Positions 26,006 through 33,649 of a stretch of DNA of 64,000 nt are shown in pieces. Origin of the DNA: a virus; the IMG/VR virus record IMGVR_UViG_3300021365_002389, positions 60,741-124,740 of that record; one strand, written 5' to 3'. The number at the start of each line of letters is the position of its first letter. Within the stretch, counting starts at the first letter, position 1. A program made the position numbers and the translations under genes. The notes beneath the pieces were generated by a model. It worked only from the letters and a program-made list of their open reading frames with translations. It did no database searches and was not told where the DNA came from.

Positions 26006-27191
26006 CTTGTCTACCTCCAAATAGCTTTTTAAAAGCCGGCCATATATCTTTGTTTTCTGATAATCTTATTCTCTTAAAATTCTTGTCCTCTATAAGCTTA
26101 GTCCAGTCCCATAGTTTCTTTTCGCCACTTGAGTTACCAAACAAAGCATACTCATATTTGCTCAATGCACCTATCTCAGTATAACACATCACTTGGTTTA
26201 TTTCTTTTAAACGCCGGAAAGCAGAAAGTGTTTCTTTATTATCGATAGCCCAGTTATCCCCATCGCCACAATAGAAAGTGTATATGTTCCAGTTGTTCGG
26301 GTGATAACGTTTATCAATAATTTCTTCAACTTTTATTAATCCCGTAGACACAAGAGTTCCACCATTAGGAACTTGAGTAAAAAACTGTTCCTCATTAACC
26401 TCATGAGCATCAGCAGTATGAGAAACAAACACCACATCAATAGACGAATATTTATGGTTTAAGAATTGGTATAAAAGAAAGAAGAAACTTCTAGCTAAAT
26501 ATTTTTTGTTAGTTGTCATTGAACCCGAAACATCCATTACAAAAAACACAACCGCAGCGGTATTTTCTTTTTTGACTGGGGCTATATGTTTGTAGCGCAA
26601 ATCACTCTCGTGGAAAGTAAATCTTTCCCCGCTTTCAGGATCATATGAACCAGCCTTTATGGCTGCTTTCTTTCTTCGAATCTTTTGTTTTATAGTTTCT
26701 TTTTTTGATAGCCGTGGTCTAATACCATAAGATCTTTTGCCTTTTCTTTTCATTTTCTCTTGAGTTGTAAACTTAAAGTTTTTCTTTTCTAATTCTGGTA
26801 ACTCAAGATCATTAAAAAGATAACCAGCCAATTCCTCTAGGGACATTTCTATTTCGTACATTTCTTCGCCAGGCTCATTCCCTGGTTTGTTTCCAGGTCC
26901 ATTTTGCTGTTGGCGTTTTCTGTGCCCAACCTGTTGTCCTTTGGATAAATCTTTGCCAGGCGCTGAGCCGACTCGTTTATTCTTTTCGTTTGTTCCAAAG
27001 ACAAAGTGATGTTCTTTGATTCCCTTGACAGGGATTCTTATTTTCTTATTACCGTTTTGGCCAATTATACTTTCTTCGGCAACGACATCTCTGACGCTTT
27101 CTTTGATGGCTTTTTCTATTTTTTGACGATGGCGGCTTCTATCACTAGCCGCTCGATCTGCTATAGTTTTATGTTCTCTAAATACACTCAT
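25998..27191 (-). CDS. YeaH/DUF444 von Willebrand A protein
   Basis: A 397-residue member of the YeaH family (DUF444). The N-terminus is highly basic (RSRHRQKIEKAIKESVRD). The VWA domain has MIDAS VFFVMDVSGSM near residue 226 and a later TLVST and GDGDNW acidic pair. E. coli YeaH is about 427 residues. As the first gene of the set, it probably bridges the kinase and SpoVR; that is known only by association in bacteria. Confidence 0.93.
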   Translation of the reverse strand: MSVFREHKTIADRAASDRSRHRQKIEKAIKESVRDVVAEESIIGQNGNKKIRIPVKGIKEHHFVFGTNEKNKRVGSAPGKDLSKGQQVGHRKRQQQNGPGNKPGNEPGEEMYEIEMSLEELAGYLFNDLELPELEKKNFKFTTQEKMKRKGKRSYGIRPRLSKKETIKQKIRRKKAAIKAGSYDPESGERFTFHESDLRYKHIAPVKKENTAAVVFFVMDVSGSMTTNKKYLARSFFFLLYQFLNHKYSSIDVVFVSHTADAHEVNEEQFFTQVPNGGTLVSTGLIKVEEIIDKRYHPNNWNIYTFYCGDGDNWAIDNKETLSAFRRLKEINQVMCYTEIGALSKYEYALFGNSSGEKKLWDWTKLIEDKNFKRIRLSENKDIWPAFKKLFGGRQDG

Positions 27192-27228
27192 ATCTTATGA
27201 CCTATAGTAAATAGGCTCGATATGCAAC

Positions 27229-27522
27229 TTAAGCGAATGTCAGTTCTGAAATTTCTACTTCGTGCGAATCGCCATCAGTGTCAAGTATTTTGGCAGACCC
27301 TGGTGTGCCCCCTCTGGGACTGCGATAAAGCTCTACAATCTCACCTGATCTAGGTACCCTATCGTAGTCAACTTTTTGTCTGCCGCTGGCAGTTGTTTTC
27401 ATTACTTTTTCTAGGGTGGACCACTTTACAACATCGCCGACGCTGAAATCGCTTTCTAGGCGAAAAGCCTCTTCAATTTCTTCTTTGATAATTGTTCTCA
27501 GTAAGGATTTTGTAATTTTCAT
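27229..27522 (-). CDS. KITK-tagged small barrel protein
   Basis: A 97-residue protein. The N-terminus MKITKSLLRTIIKEEIEEAF is the clearest copy of the recurrent N-terminal helix, and the rest (FSVGDVVKWST, GEIVELYR) is a GDLV-type small barrel. Placed last in a run of tagged genes. A virion-packaged protein delivered into the host is inferred. Confidence 0.7.
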   Translation of the reverse strand: MKITKSLLRTIIKEEIEEAFRLESDFSVGDVVKWSTLEKVMKTTASGRQKVDYDRVPRSGEIVELYRSPRGGTPGSAKILDTDGDSHEVEISELTFA

Positions 27523-27523
27523 T

Positions 27524-28675
27524 TTATTCTTTATCTCCCATTGTGGATGCGTACCATTTAATTAAGTCTTGGGGGGATCTAACTCGGCTCATCCCTCTTC
27601 CTCCCTTTCCTCCTGACACTGACAGCCGACTGGCAAGAGAGCCATCCTCTGAAAAGACTGGCATGTTGCTTCTAATCTGTTTAGCATATTTTTTAGTTGC
27701 CTCATCTTCGCCAGTTGCCATTTTATATAAGGCATCGTGAGCTTTTTGTACTTCTTCATCTGAGCTAATAGCTACTAATTTTTTTAGCCTTTCTTTTACG
27801 GGGTCATCTCCCTTAAACGCTGCGCTATGCATGGCAGCAATGTCAACACCAGTCTGCGCTAAAGGTTTCCGAAGGTCAGCACCAAGTTTAGCGCCGGCAA
27901 TAGCTAAAGAAATACGTTGGGCGACAGCCATTGGATCTAAATCCTCTACGAGGAGTTTATTTTCAATTTCCTCTTTGATAATTGTTCGCAAGTAGTCTTT
28001 TGTAATTTTCACTTGGGAGTTCTCCTGCATCCGCCTTTTTCTAAGTAGTTCTCTCATTTCCGTAACATCTTTTCTGTTTGCCGCAGTAGACTTCTTAATC
28101 TTCTTAGCAGGCTGGCTGGCAGCGAGCTTATCTAAAGCCCCTTTGATCCTATTTGATTCATTCTCTGCTTTTTCAATTTCTTTTTCTGTCACAACCTCTG
28201 CTAACTCACCCATAAGATTTTTAAGCTGTCCGCTCATCGCTTCAACAGCAGTGACAATTCTAGGACCTATGGCTGGCAGTCTTCCCATCCTATCTGCCAC
28301 ACTTTGTATTATTCTCGCAACTCCCTGAGCAACTCTAGGATTTGATGCTGCGGCTTGAAACCCTTTGCCGGCTGCGGAGACTCCAAGCGTTGCGCTGACT
28401 GTTATTATTGCCTGTATGAGTGCTTGTTGTGTATTCCCGGCCCCAAGGTTTAAACCGATTGAAGCTAGCCCAAAAGGCATACCGATAAAAGGTATGGCGG
28501 ACGCTCCTTGTAGATAATCATCAACCCCAGCGTCTTTTAAATCTTTTCTGAATTGCTCTCTTGGGTTAGGACTTTTTGCCAGGTCTACATAATACTTTCC
28601 GGCAGTTCGAAGTATCTCTATGGGATTATAATCGCCAAGGTCTTCTAGGATAATATCTTGCTTCTTTTTTTTCAT
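27524..28675 (-). CDS. Tagged membrane-active-like protein with internal KITK helix
   Basis: A 383-residue protein. It has a hydrophobic Gly/Ala-rich region at residues about 55-105 (IPFIGMPFGLASIGLNLGAG), which could insert in membranes. A copy of the tag helix (VKITKDYLRTIIKEEI) lies inside the chain near residue 223, as if two tagged modules had fused. Ends overlap the next gene by one base. The function is unknown; a virion pilot or pore-like role is speculation. Confidence 0.55.
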   Translation of the reverse strand: MKKKKQDIILEDLGDYNPIEILRTAGKYYVDLAKSPNPREQFRKDLKDAGVDDYLQGASAIPFIGMPFGLASIGLNLGAGNTQQALIQAIITVSATLGVSAAGKGFQAAASNPRVAQGVARIIQSVADRMGRLPAIGPRIVTAVEAMSGQLKNLMGELAEVVTEKEIEKAENESNRIKGALDKLAASQPAKKIKKSTAANRKDVTEMRELLRKRRMQENSQVKITKDYLRTIIKEEIENKLLVEDLDPMAVAQRISLAIAGAKLGADLRKPLAQTGVDIAAMHSAAFKGDDPVKERLKKLVAISSDEEVQKAHDALYKMATGEDEATKKYAKQIRSNMPVFSEDGSLASRLSVSGGKGGRGMSRVRSPQDLIKWYASTMGDKE

Positions 28676-29784
28676 TATGTATTTCGATAACCTGTCGGGT
28701 CGCCGTCCGGATGATTTTGTTTATAGACCTGATTTAAATAGTTTTCAAAATCTTTTAGGGTCTTTTGTTTTGTGCTCCGCATAAGTGAGGCGAGCATCTC
28801 CAAAGTCTTACGAGCTTTGGGATTAGAACTTACATTATGGAGACTGTTATCAATTTCCCTGTAAAAGCGACCATACATATTAGGGGAGCCCGTAAGATTT
28901 CGGAACATTACGGTACCTTCTCTCTTACGTTCAGCTTCGTCTCTATATCCAACTTTATCCTTCACGCTGGCTCCTTCAAATCGCTCTTTACCGGCTAGGA
29001 TATCTTGGGCAGCCTGAACATACAGAAACACTTCATCTTCGCCAAACTCTGCTCCGCTTCTACTCTTATATACCGATGCTTGGTCACGAGGCTCGTTGAC
29101 TGTGACACCAGACTTTTCTACTTCTTCCATAAACGCAGCCAAGCTAGTAAGTGCTTTCTTTTTACCAACCTCAACAAAGGGGAAAGTTTGTTTATCAATA
29201 TGAATATAATAAGGGATGTTTCTTTGTTCCGCTATGGCGACGCCATCTCTAAGTCCTTTCATTTGGTAGGCTTCTATGGCGCTGCCGGCTTTTCTTTTTG
29301 GTTCATCATCAAACATTCCCTTTTCAAACCGATACAAAGGAATAGCAAAATGGATTTCGTCTATGTACCTGTCAGCATCCTCAATGTAGGGTTCATCTAA
29401 AAGTATCCTGTCTTCTGCCTCAAACCCTTCTGTCTCGCCAGGGTCAGGGTTGGCTGCTTTCTTGGAAGAGCGTTTCTTTGTTGCCCAATAGTCTAGCGGA
29501 ACTCCTTTATATTTCTGTCCCAAAGCACGACCATCTAATTTGAAGATAACACCCTGTGGATAATTTCCCGTGTAAGCATTGGCTGGGGTTCTTGCGGTAG
29601 AAAAATAATAAAGTTTCCCTTTACCTAATTCAGACTCAACGTCTTTGGTAAATCCACCAGAAGCCATAAACCTATTCTGCTCTAGAATCTTGGCACCCCT
29701 TTCAAGTCCGTTAGTGTAGTGATAGACGACATCGCTGATGCCTTCTTTTAGGAACTTGCGCCATTGTTCCATTAGTAATTTCAT
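28675..29784 (-). CDS. ADP-ribosyltransferase-like protein with N-terminal tag
   Basis: A 369-residue protein. The first residues MKLLMEQWRKFLKEG resemble the phage internal-protein tag, and DVVYHYTNGLERGAKIL follows, an opening like the H-Y motif region of ADP-ribosyltransferase folds. YFSTARTPANAYTG and EAEDRILLDEPYI (acidic motif region) come later. By analogy with T4 Alt, an injected ADP-ribosyltransferase would modify host targets. The fold assignment is inference from motifs. Confidence 0.55.
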   Translation of the reverse strand: MKLLMEQWRKFLKEGISDVVYHYTNGLERGAKILEQNRFMASGGFTKDVESELGKGKLYYFSTARTPANAYTGNYPQGVIFKLDGRALGQKYKGVPLDYWATKKRSSKKAANPDPGETEGFEAEDRILLDEPYIEDADRYIDEIHFAIPLYRFEKGMFDDEPKRKAGSAIEAYQMKGLRDGVAIAEQRNIPYYIHIDKQTFPFVEVGKKKALTSLAAFMEEVEKSGVTVNEPRDQASVYKSRSGAEFGEDEVFLYVQAAQDILAGKERFEGASVKDKVGYRDEAERKREGTVMFRNLTGSPNMYGRFYREIDNSLHNVSSNPKARKTLEMLASLMRSTKQKTLKDFENYLNQVYKQNHPDGDPTGYRNT

Positions 29785-30602
29785 TTTTTAGACACATCCA
29801 GAATACGAATAGGAGTAACTATAAACTCGTTCCAAAGACTCGTCTTTAGTTCACCGTTACAATCATTAACTAGGTCTGTACATAAATTATCTTTGTCTCC
29901 AGGATAACCCATTCGGTGAAGATTAACACATTTCCTGCCATTACTAACTGAGTATGATTTGACATCACTTCGGAATCCTGCCCTTACATTCCCTTCGAAC
30001 TCCATTATCATATTAGACTTAGCTCGGAAGAAGTCACGCTTGGCCACAGTGTAGGCGGAAATATCAAAAGGGTCTCCGCCCTCAATAGCTCTCTTTATTC
30101 TCTCTATACCTTCTGGGTGAGTATAATGGTATAATACTTTTGGATTATTTGTTGAGCCATAGACCTGCTCAGTAAACGCATCGTCTACCAAAACGTAAGG
30201 CTCTAAATCGCCACGAGAATAAAAGTAAGCAAACTTTAAATTATCTATGTCAGTGAAGTATTGACTAAACTCATTTTCTAGTGACCAGTATCTGTGATTT
30301 ACAAAATCCTCGATGTGGTCCATAACATTCTTGGAAGTTAAAAGATCATACCTGTCCACATCAACAGTTAATTGGAAACCATAAAAATCTTTTATTAAAG
30401 ATGTTAGTTCGTCCGGACCAACCAATTCGCCGTGACCATGACTAACATAGTACCCATCTTTTTGATACTGTAGAATCTTATCTACAAATACTCTCCACTC
30501 AGATAAGGTATGGAATGATTTCTCTGGCTTAATATAGCCATGGACATAAATCTTCTTGACTTCTTCGTTTATAAAATTATACCATTGCCTAGCTTGGTGC
30601 AT
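29781..30602 (-). CDS. ADP-ribosyltransferase-like protein, second of a pair
   Basis: A 273-residue protein. N-terminal MHQARQWYNFINEEVKKIY looks like the tag helix. From residue about 175 it has VLYHYTHPEGIERIKRAIE, RAKSNMIMEFEGNVRAGFR and a terminal SLWNEFIVTP in which Glu could be catalytic. The layout is shared with the next gene, with which it overlaps by four bases. Probably a tandem virion-delivered enzyme pair; activity is not shown. Confidence 0.5.
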   Translation of the reverse strand: MHQARQWYNFINEEVKKIYVHGYIKPEKSFHTLSEWRVFVDKILQYQKDGYYVSHGHGELVGPDELTSLIKDFYGFQLTVDVDRYDLLTSKNVMDHIEDFVNHRYWSLENEFSQYFTDIDNLKFAYFYSRGDLEPYVLVDDAFTEQVYGSTNNPKVLYHYTHPEGIERIKRAIEGGDPFDISAYTVAKRDFFRAKSNMIMEFEGNVRAGFRSDVKSYSVSNGRKCVNLHRMGYPGDKDNLCTDLVNDCNGELKTSLWNEFIVTPIRILDVSKK

Positions 30603-30603
30603 T

Positions 30604-30807
30604 TTATTCTCCAGATGTTGGAGGTGCGGATTTCATGTTTTTTGACTTTGCTTTTTCATCAAACGGAGGTGTATTTTTATTCCCACCAGATCCTGCTAGC
30701 TTTATCATTTTAGAATATGATTTTCTAGCACGAGATTGAAATACGCCATCAGCAAGTGTTTCCTGGATTACGTCCCGAACTAAATTTCTAAGTTCCTCTA
30801 TTTTCAT
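30604..30807 (-). CDS. Small tag-bearing basic protein
   Basis: A 67-residue protein beginning MKIEELRNLVRDVIQETL, a form of the recurrent tag helix, followed by a basic Ser/Lys-rich tail. The start at 30807 is preferred over 30819 because it puts the tag at the N-terminus. It lies in the tagged cluster, two bases before the ADP-ribosyltransferase-like pair. Confidence 0.55.
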   Translation of the reverse strand: MKIEELRNLVRDVIQETLADGVFQSRARKSYSKMIKLAGSGGNKNTPPFDEKAKSKNMKSAPPTSGE

Positions 30808-30919
30808 TTTGCGGGACATCCTTAATAATTTTCATAATTTGTTTTGTCAACTTCTTAGATCTCTCAGCTTCTATGAGACCTTTTTTAATTGTCTTCCAAA
30901 AACCAGTTTTAGTAATCAT
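30788..30919 (-). CDS. Small basic tagged protein
   Basis: A 43-residue protein with a strong Shine-Dalgarno GGAGG seven bases before ATG 30919. The sequence MITKTGFWKTIKKGLIEAER is a helix like the recurrent tag, and the whole chain is basic. It overlaps the start of the next gene by 20 bases. It may be a DNA-binding internal peptide. Confidence 0.6.
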   Translation of the reverse strand: MITKTGFWKTIKKGLIEAERSKKLTKQIMKIIKDVPQNENRGT

Positions 30920-30958
30920 ATTGAAACCTCCGTTGTAACACTAAGTAGTTTAGTATTT

Positions 30959-31360
30959 TTATTGGCCACCCTCAAAAAGAGCTTTTATAGGATGGATGGC
31001 TAGAATCTTATCACCCTTGGTATAGTATCCAATGCTCTCGACCAAATATTGCCCCGCACTTAGAGACGGAGAAAAATGAACTTTTACCTCGTAAGACGTG
31101 AAAGTGGACAAGCGGACATCGGACAAGACCTGCAAAGTTTGCAGACCGCCAGCCCGCTCTCTAAGTGTGTTGTAATCCAAGTCAAGAGCGGTGAAATGAT
31201 TCAGCCCGCTCGTCGCCGAAATTTTTGCTTGGTTGATGCGCCGAATGTTGCCGGCGATCATAGTTTCCATATTCGTGGTAGAAAATAATAACATTGCACT
31301 CATGCCAATGAATGCACTCATCATCAAAACTAAGATAAGAGTCATACCCCTACGGTTCAA
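30959..31360 (-). CDS. PilX-like minor pilin
   Basis: A 133-residue protein with a prepilin N-terminus: TTG start at 31360, then NRRG and a hydrophobic helix MTLILVLMMSAFIG. METMIAGNIRRINQAKISATSG matches the PilX N-terminal signature (ERMAGN-R-..-A-.AE). The usual Glu5 is absent, as in PilX/GspK types. RBS AGGAT lies about 9 bases upstream. It may interfere with host type IV pili; the partner PilX in bacteria promotes pilus assembly. Confidence 0.7.
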   Translation of the reverse strand: MNRRGMTLILVLMMSAFIGMSAMLLFSTTNMETMIAGNIRRINQAKISATSGLNHFTALDLDYNTLRERAGGLQTLQVLSDVRLSTFTSYEVKVHFSPSLSAGQYLVESIGYYTKGDKILAIHPIKALFEGGQ

Positions 31361-31697
31361 TGTTGATCATCCTATCACGTTGTGGTAGAGGAGCCGGCGC
31401 TTGCGCTCGCCTAAAATTTTCTCGTAGCATCAAATTATCTTCGACCCATGCTGCTGTCCTAGCCTTGCAGATGTTCCATGGAATTCTCATGGTAGCACAT
31501 TCTTGTTCTTTTGCTTTGACAACCTCGCAATAACAGCGTACCCGGTTTTTTAATTCCAATTCCGGAGATAGGGTTACCCCTGCCGGCAAGATTTCATTAG
31601 TACCAGGCACCCATTTAGGGCAAGATATATTTTCTAGTTGGTACGCTTGATTAAACAAATTAGCAAATACAAGCAAAAACAATGACTTATAGATCAT
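31350..31697 (-). CDS. Secreted Cys-containing protein
   Basis: A 115-residue protein with a signal peptide (IYKSLFLLVFANLFNQAYQ) and five Cys residues in two clusters (ISCPKW, RCYCEVV.., ECATM, ICKA). It overlaps the pilin gene by a few bases, so the two may act together at the cell surface. The family is not recognised. Confidence 0.6.
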   Translation of the reverse strand: MIYKSLFLLVFANLFNQAYQLENISCPKWVPGTNEILPAGVTLSPELELKNRVRCYCEVVKAKEQECATMRIPWNICKARTAAWVEDNLMLRENFRRAQAPAPLPQRDRMINIEP

Positions 31698-31809
31698 GGT
31701 CGTTTTCCTCCAAATTTTTTTCTTTAATGTCAAAGAAGGCAGCCGCCACAATAAAGGCAGAAGCGACCCCGATCATAAGCCATCCTAAGATAAGAGCAGC
31801 TATAACCAT
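31687..31809 (-). CDS. 40-residue membrane micro-protein
   Basis: MVIAALILGWLMIGVASAFI gives one membrane helix, followed by a charged tail. Its last codons overlap the start of the next gene. Could be a small membrane modulator. Support is coding overlap and hydrophobic pattern only. Confidence 0.5.
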   Translation of the reverse strand: MVIAALILGWLMIGVASAFIVAAAFFDIKEKNLEENDHDL

Positions 31810-31842
31810 TATAAAACTCCGAAATTTTTTCTAGAAATTTTT

Positions 31843-32073
31843 TTACTGTCCGGCGCTTTGAACCAAATCAAATTGATCACAACTCCACAAGTGTGCTTCG
31901 CCGTCACTACCGCAGACAAGGCCATAAAAGAACCGTTTACTGCCTACAATATTATCCGTAACCAATACAAGGCTGCCAGGCGCTATCATGGCTCGGAAGG
32001 TTTGAGACCTTTGTAACCACCATGAATCGTCCTTGACCTTAACAAGGTCGCCGGCTTTAAAACCCGTTTTCAT
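31843..32073 (-). CDS. Small GDLV-type barrel protein
   Basis: A 76-residue protein: FKAGDLVKVKDDSWW, then IAPGSLVLVTDNIVG, a repeat of the same motif. This is the SH3/KOW-like small barrel pattern. It overlaps the upstream gene. The function is unknown. Confidence 0.6.
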   Translation of the reverse strand: MKTGFKAGDLVKVKDDSWWLQRSQTFRAMIAPGSLVLVTDNIVGSKRFFYGLVCGSDGEAHLWSCDQFDLVQSAGQ

Positions 32074-32257
32074 TTAACCAATCCTTATATGGCTGGCAGT
32101 GGCTGGCAAAAGTATATAATCTTTCCGTGGGGAATACTACATCAAGTACGATCATATCCTGAAAGCCTTTCTCTGCGCCCATCACTACACCAAAGTTAAT
32201 TCCGCCCGTGCGATCGACCCGCTGGTACTCAACGATGAAGTCACCCTTCTGAAACAT
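32057..32257 (-). CDS. Small barrel protein (GDF type)
   Basis: A 66-residue protein: MFQKGDFIVEYQRVDR, then INFGVVMGAEKG. Same small-barrel layout as the neighbours, with overlaps at both ends. The function is unknown. Confidence 0.6.
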   Translation of the reverse strand: MFQKGDFIVEYQRVDRTGGINFGVVMGAEKGFQDMIVLDVVFPTERLYTFASHCQPYKDWLNENGF

Positions 32258-32426
32258 TATGTAATTTATCCAACTTATTATACAACTTGTTGAGCTTTTT
32301 GTTTACCCGTGCTGAATATGCTGAATCCCCTTGCCTACCTGCATACTCCAAGTCTACAGAAAGGTGTAACACTTGTTCCCGCAATCTGTCTTCCTTAGTC
32401 TTCTTCTTAGTTGATGTTGAAATCAT
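32241..32426 (-). CDS. Small helical charged protein
   Basis: A 61-residue protein of charged helices (STKKKTKEDRLREQVLHLSVDLEYAG). Its stop and start overlap the neighbours. It may be a helical partner or inhibitor; no family is recognised. Confidence 0.5.
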   Translation of the reverse strand: MISTSTKKKTKEDRLREQVLHLSVDLEYAGRQGDSAYSARVNKKLNKLYNKLDKLHNVSEG

Positions 32427-32607
32427 TTACATCGCCCTTTCGTTTCATAGAAATTAGTTTAATGCAGTCTTCCGGTACCCAGTATATTCTGTTCTCACAA
32501 ATGACTTTATGGATGCCGTAATAACCACGCTCCGCAAAGATGCCTATACGTTCTATTTGTCCTCCTACTCTTCCGTAGGTGAACTGCACTAGATCTCCGA
32601 TTTTCAT
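32407..32607 (-). CDS. Small GDLV-type barrel protein
   Basis: A 66-residue protein: MKIGDLVQFTYGRVGGQIERIGIF. The N-terminal barrel motif is the same as in other genes of this run. The function is unknown. Confidence 0.6.
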   Translation of the reverse strand: MKIGDLVQFTYGRVGGQIERIGIFAERGYYGIHKVICENRIYWVPEDCIKLISMKRKGDVNDFNIN

Positions 32608-32608
32608 A

Positions 32609-32818
32609 TTATTTTCTTTCTGCCTTTGACAATAGTGATAATTCTTTGTTTGTTAGTATTTCCTGCCTGCCGTCTGAGAACTGTATCTTAAAGTAGTAAC
32701 CGCCGTCAAGGTCTATAGGATCCTGGCCCATATGCTTGATCACTATGGCTAGTTCACCACGATAACTGCTCAATGCGCAAATATCGTTGACTATTACTAG
32801 GTCGCCAATGCTAAGCAC
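32609..32818 (-). CDS. Small GDLV-type barrel protein, GTG start
   Basis: A 69-residue protein with GTG start overlapping the upstream stop (TAGTG). LSIGDLVIVNDICALSS and ELAIVIKHMGQ fit the barrel pattern. The function is unknown. Confidence 0.6.
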   Translation of the reverse strand: MLSIGDLVIVNDICALSSYRGELAIVIKHMGQDPIDLDGGYYFKIQFSDGRQEILTNKELSLLSKAERK

Positions 32819-33078
32819 TAGTGAGTAGTGAGGTCTCCAAACTGCTCTTCTTCCATTTCAAACCCTGACTGCATCATAGTCTCAAGGGCAACTGCTGCCG
32901 AGGTTAGTCTGCCGCACTCCTCCTTTGAAAGACTTGAATCTTCCGCTAGCAGCACTGAGTAGAAATCTGACATTGTTAGCCCTGGATCATTACCACACAT
33001 CTGTAGAAAAGCTGCTGCTTTAAACAAGATGTCGTTTTCTGCGTCGATCTCTGGTATGTTGGTTTTAAAGTTAATCAT
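32818..33078 (-). CDS. Hypothetical small protein
   Basis: An 86-residue acidic helical protein (MINFKTNIPEIDAENDILF). ATG 33078 follows GGAGCTAAAT, and the upstream gene stop overlaps by 8 bases. Not of the GDLV class; no family is recognised. Confidence 0.6.
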   Translation of the reverse strand: MINFKTNIPEIDAENDILFKAAAFLQMCGNDPGLTMSDFYSVLLAEDSSLSKEECGRLTSAAVALETMMQSGFEMEEEQFGDLTTH

Positions 33079-33298
33079 ATTTAGCTCCTTTATTTTCCCA
33101 TTTGATTTTATAAAGCTCATGTTGCCAATACCATTTTGCACTTTGTTCCTGTCCAAATCGAACTTGGTACTGATTAACTGAGATAGCTAGATCTGTTCCG
33201 TGTTCTTTAATAACTAGGCCTAGTGCTGATTCATTCGGCTGGTTATTCCTTATTCCCCCTTTATATTTCCGAAACACAATATCTCCCACTTTAATCAT
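33071..33298 (-). CDS. Small GDIV-type barrel protein
   Basis: A 75-residue protein: MIKVGDIVFRKYKGGIRN, then ALGLVIKEHGTDLA. AGGAATAATAGA stands before ATG 33298. Same small-barrel pattern as the other genes in this run. Confidence 0.6.
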   Translation of the reverse strand: MIKVGDIVFRKYKGGIRNNQPNESALGLVIKEHGTDLAISVNQYQVRFGQEQSAKWYWQHELYKIKWENKGAKYD

Positions 33299-33442
33299 TC
33301 TATTATTCCTCAAAAGTCAAAATCTGGAAAAATTATCTATCCGTTGAAAATGTGCTTAGCACAGCATATACCCCCAGTCAACCCCCTGGGACTAACATTA
33401 GGGGTAGTAGGCAGGCAGGGCTGGCACCCCACCCCACTGCTG

Positions 33443-33622
33443 TCACCCTCTAATCAAACCTGCTTCCAGAAGCTGAAAAGCTAATCTACCGTAGTGACCT
33501 TGAAGATTCCACACCATACCGCTGTCATACAGTTCTTGGAATAGCTGGATGGTCTGCTCTTGATCTAGCTCCCCGCTTTCATAAGCTACAATTCTATCTG
33601 CTATCTCTTTTAGTTCTTTCAT
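33443..33622 (-). CDS. Small conserved phage-type protein
   Basis: A 59-residue helical protein ending MVWNLQGHYGRLAFQLLEAGLI, a pattern often seen in marine phages. ATG 33622 is chosen; a TTG start 21 bases upstream is possible. No activity is known. Confidence 0.55.
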   Translation of the reverse strand: MKELKEIADRIVAYESGELDQEQTIQLFQELYDSGMVWNLQGHYGRLAFQLLEAGLIRG

Positions 33623-33649
33623 TCTTTTTATTTCTTCCCGCAAAATGCG

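Noticed and set aside
33299-33442. Possible promoter TTGACT near 33390
   Set aside because: The -10 match is poor and the spacing is not that of the shared module.
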